From assembly GCA_004794785.1 (NCBI GenBank), contig SJOL01008406.1:1142213-1206212 (forward strand): a DNA stretch of 64,000 bases. Reading direction: 5' to 3'. Positions 12,027 through 22,660 of this stretch are shown here, in pieces; within the stretch, counting starts at the first letter, position 1; each line of letters starts with the position of its first letter. The notes under the pieces are model-generated. The model made no database searches. It was given only the letters and a program-made list of their open reading frames with translations, and was not told the origin of the DNA. The translations under genes were made by a program, and so were the position numbers. This DNA comes from Opisthorchis felineus (Eukaryota > Platyhelminthes > Trematoda > Opisthorchiida > Opisthorchiidae).

Positions 12027-12868
12027 TACAGTTTGGTGTTCAGTTAGGAAATAAGTGTGATAGCGATTCGAAGATTAGGCCTGAGGAGGGAGAGGCCGGA
12101 AATGAGCTATCCAGAGTATCGATCGGCCTCAAGGGTAGTATTGAAAAGAAATCTCTCTTGTTTACTAGTGGCTTGTCCACAGTAAAAATTCCAGACCGTT
12201 GGCGAGCTGGCGAGATAGCACTGGTGTAGCCGAGTGACGACAAAATTTATGCCAGTCACTTATAACTCTGAAGCCATTTGAACGAGTGCCCTGAATAGAG
12301 TACAAGGTATCCTGCTGAGCCAGGGTTCACAACACTTTGCATAACGAAAGTATTGCTCCACAGCAGACCTCGTTGCATGCTTATTTCAGTTCATCACCTC
12401 AACACTGACTGCAAAAGCTAATGTTGCGTGACTGCTGTTATCGATTACTATGATGATGTTTGGTAACGTTGACCGAGAAAATTACTGAGGCTTTTTACTG
12501 GTACGGGATGTGAACAGAACATGCTCAAGCAAATCGAAAACGACCTCGCAAAGGGTACACAGTTCATAAGTGTGGGTGGCCGCCCCTCTCTGCACTGCTG
12601 ACTAACAGCGCTGTCCCTCAGAATGCTGCTTTTCCTCTTTTTCCTTCTTTAGGTAACTAAAAGACATGCCCAATTCTGATTTTCTCATTCATTGCAGATA
12701 TACTGATGACAAAGTGATCGGCCGCAGCCGTCGCTTGCCTTTAGCAAATCTGCAAGTCTGTGCTGAATGAAGTTGTTAGTTGGTAGTACGGGCGCTCTCT
12801 AACCCCCAGTGTCCCAAAACGCCAAGACGCCCGCTTCTTTCTAACCTCTGGACGTACTCAGTATCCAT

Positions 12869-12870
<2 letters not shown>

Positions 12871-12898
<28 letters not shown>
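12871..12898. repeat. (CA)14 microsatellite
   Basis: Perfect CA dinucleotide array in otherwise unannotated sequence. Confidence 0.95.
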
Positions 12899-12901
<3 letters not shown>

Positions 12902-14791
12902 TTTTCACTGTCCCCCTCCCCAGAACTCTTTCAAGTAGACTTGGATGTTCCCCCATATCCAGGCAATCCTTAGTCTCCTCCACTGGATTTATTGTTCCCA
13001 TATCCTGTTACCGGAACTCCTTGAGAAGCATTTATCTCCTTATTGTCATGTTGCTAAAATACATTCCTAGGTGCGTAAACGTCTCAAGACATGTCTTAGC
13101 GGACTTCTTAGAAAGCAAGTTTTTAATGCTCCCTTCAACTTAACCCAACGAATTCCCTCCGAGGTTTTTTTGCCCTCTTCAACAATCGCTCACTAAAACC
13201 ATGTCTACCTCATACACTTGCCCTGATTACAAAAGTTTGCACAGTAGAATCTCCACTTACCGCGGTTCTGCGATCCTTTACCTGGTTCGTTCCTTACTTT
13301 TAACCCACTGTACTGCATAATAACCTAGCTGCTTATCTGCCTCTGTAAGGCGTTCAGTGACAACGGACGCTTGACATATGTCCAATTATTTTGTCGTTTA
13401 CATTTGAAACCGTTGTAAACTTGCATGCTGAGAATCCAGCTGAAATCGAATTCAGCTGTGTTCGACTCGATTTGACTTGGCTTGGCTTGGATCCGAACGA
13501 AGACAGTAAAGTTATAACCCTAAAATGGACTGGCTTACTATGGCTACACTTCTGACACAAATCAACGTAAAAAGCGTTCCACGTATTTTCTTGAAGAAAA
13601 GCTCGAGTAACTTCAGGATTGCTCACAGGGTGCTCTTGCTTAACAGGGGGCTTTATTTGATTTATTGCCTAGTTGGCCAGTTTCTGGAAGGGACGTTGTC
13701 AAGAATAAAACAAGTCGGAACATTTATACAGGCTAGTTGCTCTGAAATATCTGATTCATTTGAATGTCACAACCTTAAAGTATTAATGCAGGTCGCAATA
13801 AACCGATCAACTCGGACTGGTTAGGCAGACCTGCCCTCGGCCAGTTAACGTTGCTCGCGAACACATTAGGATCAGCCAATGTGCGGGCTGAGAATGGCTA
13901 GTGGTGCGTCTGTTACCTTGTTCTGTTATCCTGTCCCACTCTGGATAGACTACCCTCCACAGTGATCAGCAGTCATGACTGGTAAATTTATTTTGGCCCA
14001 TGAAGCCCATTTTAGTGGTAAAATTTTCCCAGAGGAGGCTGTTGTTGGTATATCACCTGGAATCCCCAGGGTAAATAACTGCATCTGCGGCAAACTTAGC
14101 TGATCAGAATCAATTCTGACTCATTTTCTGGAAATCTGTCATTTCTAAAGAATTGTTACTATACTAAGGCTTGGTTAGACAACAGAATAACCAGTGTGCT
14201 GTTTGTCTCTCTTATGGAACCAGCTTTCCTAGGTGTCATCGGGAAGCGGTTGGCTAGGCAGGCAAAAAGCTTTAAACATCAAAGGAATTTTCACATACAT
14301 AGCAAACGATGTTTTCTACTGAAAAATGTTACTTACTCCGAGGAAAGTACGGTGGCTGTTGACTTAAAGTCGAACAGGTTGTTCACATCTTTCAAGATAT
14401 GGTATATCCCCCCTGAAGAGAACATCATCAGGAGAGACTACCGTAAGAGCCAACACTCATCTGGTTCTTCCGAGGGTATTTTATTAGTGTACTCACTCCC
14501 GGAAAGAACCAATTCGCAGGATAAAGTGTGACTTTTTGAGAGAAGCGGAATGTACAACTGTGCCCTGTTAAAGGGACACATATTCAAAGGCAGTCACTTC
14601 TGATCGATCTTTTCAAGTTGTTCCATCTAACGAGACCGCCTGCAGAAAATAGTCGCACCTGGTGTCTTTCAATGCACGGTCTCTGCTAGCAACGATTTAC
14701 CCATCAAAAGAACTTGCGAAGGACCAGTCGCAAGTGATCTCATCTCGCAGGTGGTCTCCACGGAGGCAGAAATCTGTGGTAGTAGGTAAGT

Positions 14792-14976
14792 AAATTGTTC
14801 AGCTGTGGCACTTTTCGGAGCCTAGCTGCCACGCCAACGGAAGGAGGTACGAGGGCTAGGATACTGGCAGGTTGCCCAAGCCTAGACAGGAGTAGTCGAG
14901 ATGCTGTAGTTGGGTTCGAACCACGGACCTTCCGGTCTGTACGCTGGCGACTTAACCACTGAGCTATCTGCGGTAG
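14792..14976 (-). mobile_element. tRNA-derived SINE, family 1, copy 2
   Basis: Read on the minus strand it begins GATAGCTCAGTGGTTAAG (A-box) with GGTTCGAACCCAAC (B-box), then ATCTCGACTACTCCTGTCTA and GTGGCAGCTAGGCTCCGAAA, the same order and spacing as the copy at 6.17 kb. The B-box is essentially canonical. The tRNA-like part would not fold into a complete cloverleaf, and the conserved body marks it as a SINE. Confidence 0.75.
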
Positions 14977-17070
14977 TGATGCATATAGGAATAATGATCC
15001 ACCAGTTACTCGGGCGAACAATCTTATCTTCGTGCCATTGGTCACACCTAAGTATTGCCAAATTACACGAAAGTCTGGTGCATAAATCTTATATCCTGGT
15101 CTTCGCCGAAAAAGCCTTTTGTGCCGTGTGGACATTCAAAGTGGTCTTTGCGCTCCACAATCTCTCTTCTGCATATCACTCAGTCGATCATTAATAAAGG
15201 TGGAGTCGGTTCAAAAGCAACATATCATGAGAGAATCTCGCCATAAGACCAGAAAATCCCGCAAGAATGCGTGGCGTACCGGATGAGACGGTCCCATTTA
15301 CCGTTGCTTTTGGAAAGTGCTTGCTTTTGACGAGCAACTTGCTAATTATTTTTCTAACATAAGTGCATATGCTTTTCATTGAGTAGATTACAAATCAAGA
15401 TTGCAGAAAACTGCGCTTGCCCTGTGCTTTTGGAATGCAAAACCGGCCAAAACTGAACAGTCCACAGATTACAACTAGAGAAAAAGAGCCTTTGTTAATC
15501 ACCAGAACTCCAGAGAAAAAATTGTCAACTGTTCCCCCCTGGTTAAGTTGATTAGATTGTGTAAAAAGCCTTTACTGACTTTCCAAAAATTCTCAGGATC
15601 GGTGTACGCCTTAAATAAGAAGTTGATTTACCTAATCTGTTTTAAGCTATGAAGCAGGGGAACATGTGTTATCCTAGAAGCTTAACGTGGGTAATTTCTG
15701 ATGGAACTATGTCAAGCTCGACTGAGCTTGGGACGTTACCACACTAATTGTGAAAGCAGATTTTCGAAAACTTCTAACTGGAATCCAACAGATTGGCCTT
15801 TTCTCAATGGTTTCGCTAACCCAATAAAATTACGTGCTCAGTCTGTTTCAGCCCTCCGACCACTTCCAGAATCGGCTCGGTAAATTCAGGTTGCTTACTG
15901 CGCTCATCTCCATCTGGTCAAATTCATCTTAATTTACAGCACTAGTCTGAGAACAGTGGTGTACAACCAAACGATATAGGGGATGGTGGAACGCCTTACC
16001 TGCGGGGTTTTGTGATATCGGTTGTGTTGTCTAAGCCTGCAGCTTACTCTAACTGGGCTATGCGAGTGACCTTGAAGCCGTCGATCGTGTGGTCGTCTTT
16101 GTCTCGCTAGTGACGAACCTGCATAGCTTGTGGTGGTCACGTGATTCGGACTGACCATACGGCCACAATTCTAAACCACGGACACCATTATCAACATTAG
16201 TGACTATTTATTCCGCCTTTTCAAAACGAAAGAATTTTTCACCTGTCGATGTTTCAAAGTCACAATCGCATGGATACAGTAAATTATCATTTTGTCCAAG
16301 TCCCCGCCATGAATCACTGGACCATATTGTACAACTCTGCAAGAAATACTTTGATAAGCGAAAGTGCGTATCCAAATTAGGATGTTTGCATAGTCAGTTG
16401 GATGACTTTCTTATCAAAGAATATACAGAGTAATCCATGGACCAACGAGATAGAGTTTACGTTTCTTTAACATCAGACTGGATTTTGGAAACCTTCAGGG
16501 CAGAAACTCAGTTATCCTGAGATTCGATTCTTCTGACTTTCGTACTAGAAATCACTGTGGATTACGACCAACATAGCTTCAGTTTTTCTCACAATCATCC
16601 GCCTAAGTCCAGTATGCTAAACCAACAACGCGGTTAACTTGTGACGATGGCAGTATCGAGTCTATTTGCATCATGTGACGACAACGAGGACGATAACGCA
16701 CAGCAAAGACAGTCATGTGATATCACATTGAAGGTCATCCTAACTGGCCACGAACGCTGGGATAAGCATAGCAAGTATGCAAAACTAAGGCGTTAATGTT
16801 GATCGGACTGAGACCAATGCGAGAGGGCTGGGTCTCGCAAACATTAGAAAATATCGTTGCTTGAGGTATTCTGACACCTCGGACTAGTCTGGCTCATCAG
16901 TTTCTATATCGAAGGTAAGGAAAATATACTTTCGTATCCAATCAGCTTGTTCATATTTCGACGGTATCTGACACAAACTTCTACATGGCGAAAACCGATA
17001 ATTGTTTTCGTGTTGTCCGGCCACATGAGGCCGCACAAGCATTCAGAACAAGCGAACACGATTCCATTCT
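14977..17070. other. No supportable gene
   Basis: Only short frames without convincing splice pairs (for example 15701-15883 and 16200-16433 plus). No repeat family recognised. Confidence 0.35.
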
Positions 17071-17075
17071 CAGTC

Positions 17076-17159
17076 ATGTCAGGTGAACAAAGCTCGAACG
17101 GAGCCGAAAACGTGGACGACGGACAACCCCGATCGATCGGCGGTGTTTTCAGCAGCTTG
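17076..17159 (+). CDS. Candidate first coding exon (28 codons), unknown protein
   Basis: ATG at 17076 has G at -3 and opens a hydrophilic N-terminus (MSGEQSSNGAENVDDGQPRS, then IGGVFSSL). It ends CAGCTTG|GTACGCC, a usable donor in phase 0. The frame is also open upstream back to 16947 and downstream to a stop at 17181. A 118-codon minus-strand frame (16904-17260, containing MTENGIVFACSECLCGLMW) overlaps it completely, so the strand is uncertain. No family assigned. Confidence 0.35.
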
Positions 17160-17737
17160 GTACGCCTTTGCGAACAACCATAATGGAGCCAATTAATACA
17201 CATGTAGACCGTTAAGAATAAACTGAAAAGCGGTGGTCTTACTGTCCCATAAACACTCAATCTTACTTGTCATTAGTGTGAACTTCATGTCATACTTCAT
17301 GTCATACACAAATGTTCCTAAGCTCATTAGGACTTTGACTAACCGTTGTAGTGACGTAGCTGAGTGAATACACGAACGCCATCTTGTTTTTTTCTTCATT
17401 TTTTACACGACACGCAACTACAGGTATTTTTGAAAAGCCGAGCGCATCGACTACTATCCTCGTCGATTCAGCCAGTTTGGTTCAATGTTTATTCCAACCT
17501 TACCCTCTCCGAAATCACTGGTACCTTTAACCTGCGATTCCAAAAACAAACCTCGGATTACACAAGATGATTTTCAGTTAACTTCATTCTTGACCAGAAA
17601 CTCTGGTAGTGGCAACATATAGTTTATCCCGGCTTATGTACAATTCGTATATGCCATTTGTTGCTAGGATGACTTGTTGATAAAAAATGACGTTGGCCTA
17701 GCCACCAAACAAATAAATTTCTTCCTGGGAAAAAGCC

Positions 17738-17985
17738 CACAAGTACGTTTTCTTGAAATAACACACTACTCATAAGGCTACTGAGAAATATTGGCCCACT
17801 GCCGCCTTTACCCTTCTTGGGACTCATTAGGTAGCCGCAGTCCTGGAGTCCCCATCAACCTCACTTTTCAACTGAACATCCCGAGGCGAAATACACTCAT
17901 TTGGAAGTTAACTTATCACGACAGACTCAAGTGAATCTCTCGTTTATGGTATTTCTTGACGACGTATTCCTTCGGGCGTCTCGTA
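17738..17985 (-). mobile_element. Hammerhead-bearing repeat, degraded copy
   Basis: Minus-strand copy with its tail (CACTACTCATAAGGCTACTG at 17764), a decayed ribozyme (CTAATGAGTCCCAAGAAGGG, with GAAA lost to TAAA) and a body including GAATCTCTCGTTTATGGTAT. A piece of the neighbouring unit start, ACGTTTTCTTGAAATAACA, precedes the tail, again the tandem type of junction. Confidence 0.65.
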
Positions 17986-18373
17986 AACACCGATATAATT
18001 TGCAGATGAGTGTAGTTCGCCGCGAACTGTGACTGTCTCGAAGTTTTCATTGTGGCATAATTGTTTAACTCCAGATACTACACACCACTGCCAAGTCCTC
18101 GACTAATACTCGGGATTTATCTGCCTTTCTTGGTAGTCCGTTTCTTCTCCCATATTTTCCGAGTGTGATGTGACGTCTCATTTTATTTTGTAAAAACGCA
18201 GTCCCTAGCTCTGTTCTCCGAGAGACGATCCTTCGATTGCATCACTGTTGAGAACAGCGGTTCCTATCTAGCACGCAAATCCCATGTTAGCTCTCTTCAG
18301 GACTATTTGAATGGCTTCAGATGTCTTTCTCAACACGCATCCCGATCCAGTGCAATTTGAGTCCTGATAACGG

Positions 18374-18399
18374 ACTCGTCCTGTTAGTAACGGACGAGT
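18374..18399 (+). repeat. Perfect 8-bp inverted repeat (stem-loop)
   Basis: ACTCGTCC (18374-18381) and GGACGAGT (18392-18399) are exact reverse complements around a 10-base loop. It lies 40 bases downstream, on the minus strand, of the Penelope-like RT remnant. Function unknown. Confidence 0.6.
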
Positions 18400-18429
18400 A
18401 ATCAAACTAGCTAAAGACACACTATGTCA

Positions 18430-18800
18430 GTCTTTTCTTACTTCAGTTTAGGCTGCTGTTCGATCGGCTTCTGTGCACAGAGACATAACTCGATTAAAAC
18501 TGATGACGTAGTGCTAGAGAATACGGTCTTGGAATGGGTCGACATGTAGTTTGAAATTGTCAGTGTCAGGCGGCTTCTGTTACATGGTGGGTTTTGTTCT
18601 TTCGACAGTCCTATGCATTTTTTGGTCCAAAAAGGGTGGCGTACTCGAAGCTGGTCTGTATCTATAATGAATTTGATATGGGGATCCAAGTTATCAAGAT
18701 AATGGTAAACGTCACCCGTGTTATGCAGTGTGATCACGTTTAAGGTGTCGTTTACGCAACACGAAAATACAGAGAGTCGCCCAAAGCCTTATGTTCGAAA
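18430..18800 (-). pseudogene. Penelope-like element reverse transcriptase remnant
   Basis: The minus-strand translation follows the Penelope-like RT pattern after the catalytic motif: CVNDT in place of the usual YVDDT, then VYHYLDNLDPHIKFIID (matching the family's ...FLDHLN..HP.IKFT.E segment), RHPFWTKK near the usual LPFLD position, and NYMSTHSKTVFSSTTSS with LCLCAQKP matching the family's H..K...V..L..RA..LC tail. The catalytic YVDD is degenerate and the flanks are closed by stops, so this is dead. Penelope-like elements are a known host of hammerhead ribozymes, which may link it to the dispersed repeats in this window. Assignment is by pattern memory, not by alignment. Confidence 0.5.
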
Positions 18801-21767
18801 TCCTCTACAGGGATATTGGCTGAAACCGGGAATATTATTGATCTCCTTGCCGACCCTTTCTATTGAGGGCTAACCACCTGCCCAAAATTAAAGTGAGTGA
18901 GCTCCTACTATTTCATATACTGTAAAAATTTGTTTATTCTGACAGCCTTGCATCCGCCAACATGAAGTGGCTGCTTCCAAAAAGTTCAATTTCAGCACAT
19001 TGGTATATAACAAGCTGGAACGTGACCTTTAATACTGTCATCTAGTTTCAAGATACAACCCACTGATTTGTTGGCAAATGAACGAATTTGCAATACATGT
19101 TTGTGCAGGAATTCTGTCACCCGGTATTGCTCTTATAGAGACATCTGTCCCGCAAAACCGTAGTTGGATTATACTCTTAGGACACAATCGATACCACATA
19201 ACTTACCATAAATGACATATCACCGATCGCAAATACTAACGTCAAATTTATCACTATTCGATAACGATGCCGTGATCCTGTTGTTAGGGTTAGGGTTCAC
19301 TTTAATCCACATTTGTAATCCAGATATTATCCACCTGCTTTAACGTACTTAAAGCTATCCACTCTACTGATGAACTATTCGGACCTGCCCTCTGTTGGAA
19401 CTTTGGGACTTTGATTATATGCGTCCTTAGTTTCTCCGCTTCCCCTGAAGGAAATTTCTGAAGCACGCAAGGATTCACTTCATCAGCTTTTATGATTACT
19501 TCACTTACTGCAAAATTAAATTAATCCTATAAAAAAACTCGTCCTGTCTCACTTAGTGAACGGTTTGTTAAACGTACAACACCTCAGTAACTAGCAGATA
19601 GTTTACGCATCTCTATGGGACTATGACAGTACTGAGTAGTGGGAAGTAACTTTCCAAGCTTACCTATTTGCCCATCGTACTGTCGACAGTGGGTAGCTTT
19701 CAATTTTGCTGCTTTGGTGTTGATTAGTTGGAAATCTGCGGGACAGAATGCAGTATGAAGACCGCGTTCGTATTCACATGTTGTTGCTTGTATTGATGAT
19801 GATGATGATGGGTGGGATGGTCCAGAAATTACTGCCCTGTAATTACCCAGATAACAATTATGGAGAGTTAGCGGGGTGCGCCTTGTGGACACTCACGAAA
19901 TTTGTTTGAAGTGCCAGGATACAACCTAAATTTTCTTAATACACCGCAAAAAACCTTGAATAACTTTATCATCACTACTAACCCTCTCACGACGAAACAT
20001 CCACGTTGTGGAACCTTTCCATATTCCAGGTTTGTTTCCTCGTGTGGGTTACTACTTTGCCCTTAGTTGGACCACATGTAAGAGAATCATATGGGAATGA
20101 AGGGGTAACAAAACCGGATAAGACCGCATCTGCGACATCGATCGAACCAATCAGTCAACCAATTACACTATACGAATAGCCTACCACTCTCGCTCCATAG
20201 AACTTGGGGACTTTAGAATCAGGCCGGACTTTGTTTGTAAGTTTAGCAATGTTTGTTTTCCCCAGTCGTACAAACCCGAGGTCGGATATGAGACCATAGC
20301 AGCACTTGGCTGTGTTGCGAGAGACCTATAGATTTGGTGATAAAGCTGGTCACTCACTACATTTATCAGTGCCAACAGAAATGCACCAGTCTGGTCCTCC
20401 TTAAGTTGATAGTACTAAGATCGCAATGAAACCCAAAGTTCAGGCAATTTAGATGAACATGTATAAAAGTGATTGACGCTGACCACTAGCTATCATTGCC
20501 TTTGGGGAAAGTGTCACAGGGCACAGAGTCACCATACTGATGAATGTATCTGACAACCAATGGGTTGACGCCACCACCGGTCAACTGTTACCTAGCTCCC
20601 CAATCAATTCAATCTTTATGAGCAGCAGGTACTTTTTGACCAGGGCAAGCATGGCGCGCCGTTCTTAGGGGGACAATCCGTCTCTCCTAATGCAAATATT
20701 TTCAGGACAGGGTAACTTTACATTCTTGGAAGCAGTCTTTCCGGGGTTCGCGTTGTGTACTGAGAAGACGAGGTGATAAGTGAACAAAAACAGTCCTCTG
20801 AACACCTGGTACCCTCACTTTAGTTGATCTAGAGGGAAATTTGTCACATCTGACAGCCGACGTTAAAAAAATATGCAGCTGTTCTCCAGACAAGCTATCT
20901 GACACCATGTAACTTCTCCCTAAAAGAAATAATTTGAATGGGCAGTAAAAAGCTCCTTATATGCATGTCCCAGAAGGCCGTAAGGCGTCCTAAGTCTTTG
21001 CTCATCACGAACAGACTGGACCTTACCGTGGTGTAACGGTGTAACGGCCTCCGTGACCCATGGAGCTTTTTTGGGGAGTGTACGTGCGACACTGGCAGTC
21101 TCTCATACCAAGCTGGTCAATGGATAGAGGTCTCACCAACAGAGTCTACCGGTCCTCCAGGTTAGGGTTGGAACATGCGTGACGACTTGTTCCTTGAAAA
21201 ATGGTAATGCACTTCCACAACTACTGCCTTTTGGTCAGGCTTTTGAGCCAAAGGCTTTGGCTGAGGACCATAATCGTCCTCCTCTTTAGGTTGGGCGCCT
21301 TAGCAGCATTCCAGCCCACGTACAAACATGAACCCTACAACCAATACTGCTTTTATGGCACATCGGCCGTCTCTTGGTGCCATCAGCTCGGCCGCCTTGG
21401 TTGTTGTATACAGCAGAACAGGTAAGCGAAAACATGCTACTACTGACGCCTCCCTTCTTCCTATTTCACATACTTTTTCTTCCCCTTCCTCCCACCCCAT
21501 TAATAACTCCCTCCTTGTAAGCCCGTCTGTTAGGACTGACGACTCCGTTCGTCTTTCATCGTTTTGGTCGCAACGTCTGCGCGTCAGTTGGCACTGACAG
21601 CCTCAGGCACCCAAAATCAATCTGCAGGCATCGACGCTAGGTCTATCTAATTGCTTTTAATGTTCAAACTCTGAGGTCAGCAGGACAACAAGTTGCTCTT
21701 GTTCTCACAATGGACTAGTTTTGTGCGACAGCGAAACATTGGTGTTGAGCACTGATTTTATTCTGTC

Positions 21768-21817
<50 letters not shown>

Positions 21818-21865
21818 CTGGTCTTTTTAGCTCCAGTATGAAAACAGTAGTGGACACCGTATTGG
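18801..21865. other. No supportable gene
   Basis: Short frames on both strands (19584-19892, 20702-20908 and 20895-21092 minus; 21201-21597 in two plus frames) lack clear splice partners. A (GAT)5 tract lies near 19796. The 21.2-21.6 kb segment is pyrimidine-rich and may be an old repeat, but I cannot name it. Confidence 0.35.
21768..21817. repeat. (ATG)n trinucleotide microsatellite
   Basis: About 16 units of GAT/ATG, immediately before a hammerhead-bearing repeat. The apparent poly-His and poly-Ile frames across it are artefacts of the repeat. Confidence 0.95.
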
Positions 21866-22056
21866 CGTGATACACTACGCATAGGTAGCTGAAAACTCCT
21901 CGACAGTCCACGACTGCTTTTGTCCTTCTTGGGTCTCATCGGATAGGCGCAGTGCTCGAGTTTCCGTCAACCTCATGCTCTACTTGAACCCAAATTGCAC
22001 GGAACTCGAACTATACACTCATCTGCTTACCAATGTGGATTTTACGGCAGACTCGC
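21866..22056 (-). mobile_element. Hammerhead-bearing repeat, minus half of an inverted pair
   Basis: Minus-strand tail, ribozyme remnant at 21905-21952 (CCGATGAGACCCAAGAAGGA; GAAA mutated to AAAA) and body (CAACCTCATGCTCTACTTGA to GTGGATTTTACGGCAGACTC). It abuts, head to head, the plus-oriented fragment at 22062-22150. Confidence 0.7.
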
Positions 22057-22061
22057 CTGCT

Positions 22062-22150
22062 GAAGAACATCATAAACGAGAGATTCAGCTGGATTCCAGG
22101 TGAGTATCTCGTCAGAACCAAATTGTTATACAGATAAGTGTATAATTCGA
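22062..22150 (+). mobile_element. Hammerhead-repeat arm, plus half of an inverted pair
   Basis: GAAGAACATCATAAACGAGA, GATTCAGCTGGATTCCAGGT and CAGATAAGTGTATAA match the plus-oriented arm seen at 10.24-10.33 and 63.71-63.78 kb. Joined to the preceding minus copy it makes a fold-back structure. Confidence 0.7.
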
Positions 22151-22282
22151 GTAGTGGGCACTCTTTTGTAGTGCAGAAAACTGACCCAAGCACACTACAG
22201 GCACACTCCATCAAACTGACCTGTGTAAACGGAAACAAGAGCTGACATCCAACAGGACGGAAACGTTGTTTTTCTTGAAACG

Positions 22283-22450
22283 GCACCACCTATAAAGTTA
22301 ATGAAACTCTCCTGGCAGCTCACTACCTACTGGACAGCTTTTGGATGCCCATCAGGTAGGCTTAGTCTTCGAATTACCATCAATCCTATTTCCCACTTGA
22401 ACCCTCAAAGCCCAATTTGCCCCATTTGGTACCTGGAAAAGTACCAAATA
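22283..22450 (-). mobile_element. Hammerhead-repeat, degraded minus copy
   Basis: Contains the ribozyme 5' portion on the minus strand (CCTACCTGATGGGCATCC, near 22345) and body segments (CCATCAATCCTATTTCCCAC, TTGAACCCTCAAAGCCCAAT). The 3' half of the ribozyme is lost. It faces the plus copy at 22470-22660. Confidence 0.55.
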
Positions 22451-22469
22451 AAGTCGATGGAATTTCGAG

Positions 22470-22660
22470 GACTAGACCTATCTGAAGAGCCTCAAGAAGG
22501 GCGAAACCGGTAGCAGTCTATCCTTATGGGTGCTATAATAAGGGCTATACTTCGATAGCTTGAATACTGTTCCAACAGAGACTTAAATTGGTCCTTGTGC
22601 AGCACGTTTCAGACAAGGACTAGGATAAACGAGAGATCCAGCTGAGATTGGCTTGTAACG
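22470..22660 (+). mobile_element. Hammerhead-bearing repeat, plus copy with intact ACCGGT stem III
   Basis: Ribozyme segment at 22475-22515: CTGAAGA (one change from CTGATGA), CCTCAAGAAGGGC, GAAA, ACCGGT. After it come a damaged tail and a body with AAACGAGAGATCCAGCTGAG. The GAAA box and self-complementary stem III survive, but the core T-to-A change and loss of stem I pairing make activity unlikely. Confidence 0.6.

Larger units (their letters stand above)
10327..14790. other. No supportable gene; scattered repeat fragments
   Basis: Apart from the repeat fragment at 11.9 kb and a (CA)n tract, I see no recognisable unit. A frame at 10831-11294 has LINE-like flavour (CHPSHTLELRSSSNRQ) but no diagnostic motif. 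At 13354-13824 both strands hold about 90-100 open codons (minus containing SNPEVTRAFLQENTWNAFYV; plus containing LLNRGLYLIYCLVGQFLEG), and I cannot choose between them. The frame at 14196-14531 runs into GAGAGA/AGAGAAC-type repeat sequence. Confidence 0.35.

Noticed and set aside
16904..17260. 118-codon minus-strand frame as a single gene
   Set aside because: It may be a shadow of the plus-strand exon candidate at 17076-17159; kept only as an alternative there.
21105..21175. Possible tRNA-like element
   Set aside because: The B-box-like GGTTAGGGTTGGAAC departs too far from GGTTCGA..CC and no cloverleaf arms pair.
21705..21939. Poly-histidine and poly-isoleucine proteins on the minus strand
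   Set aside because: They are translations of the (ATG)n microsatellite; no splice or start evidence supports them.
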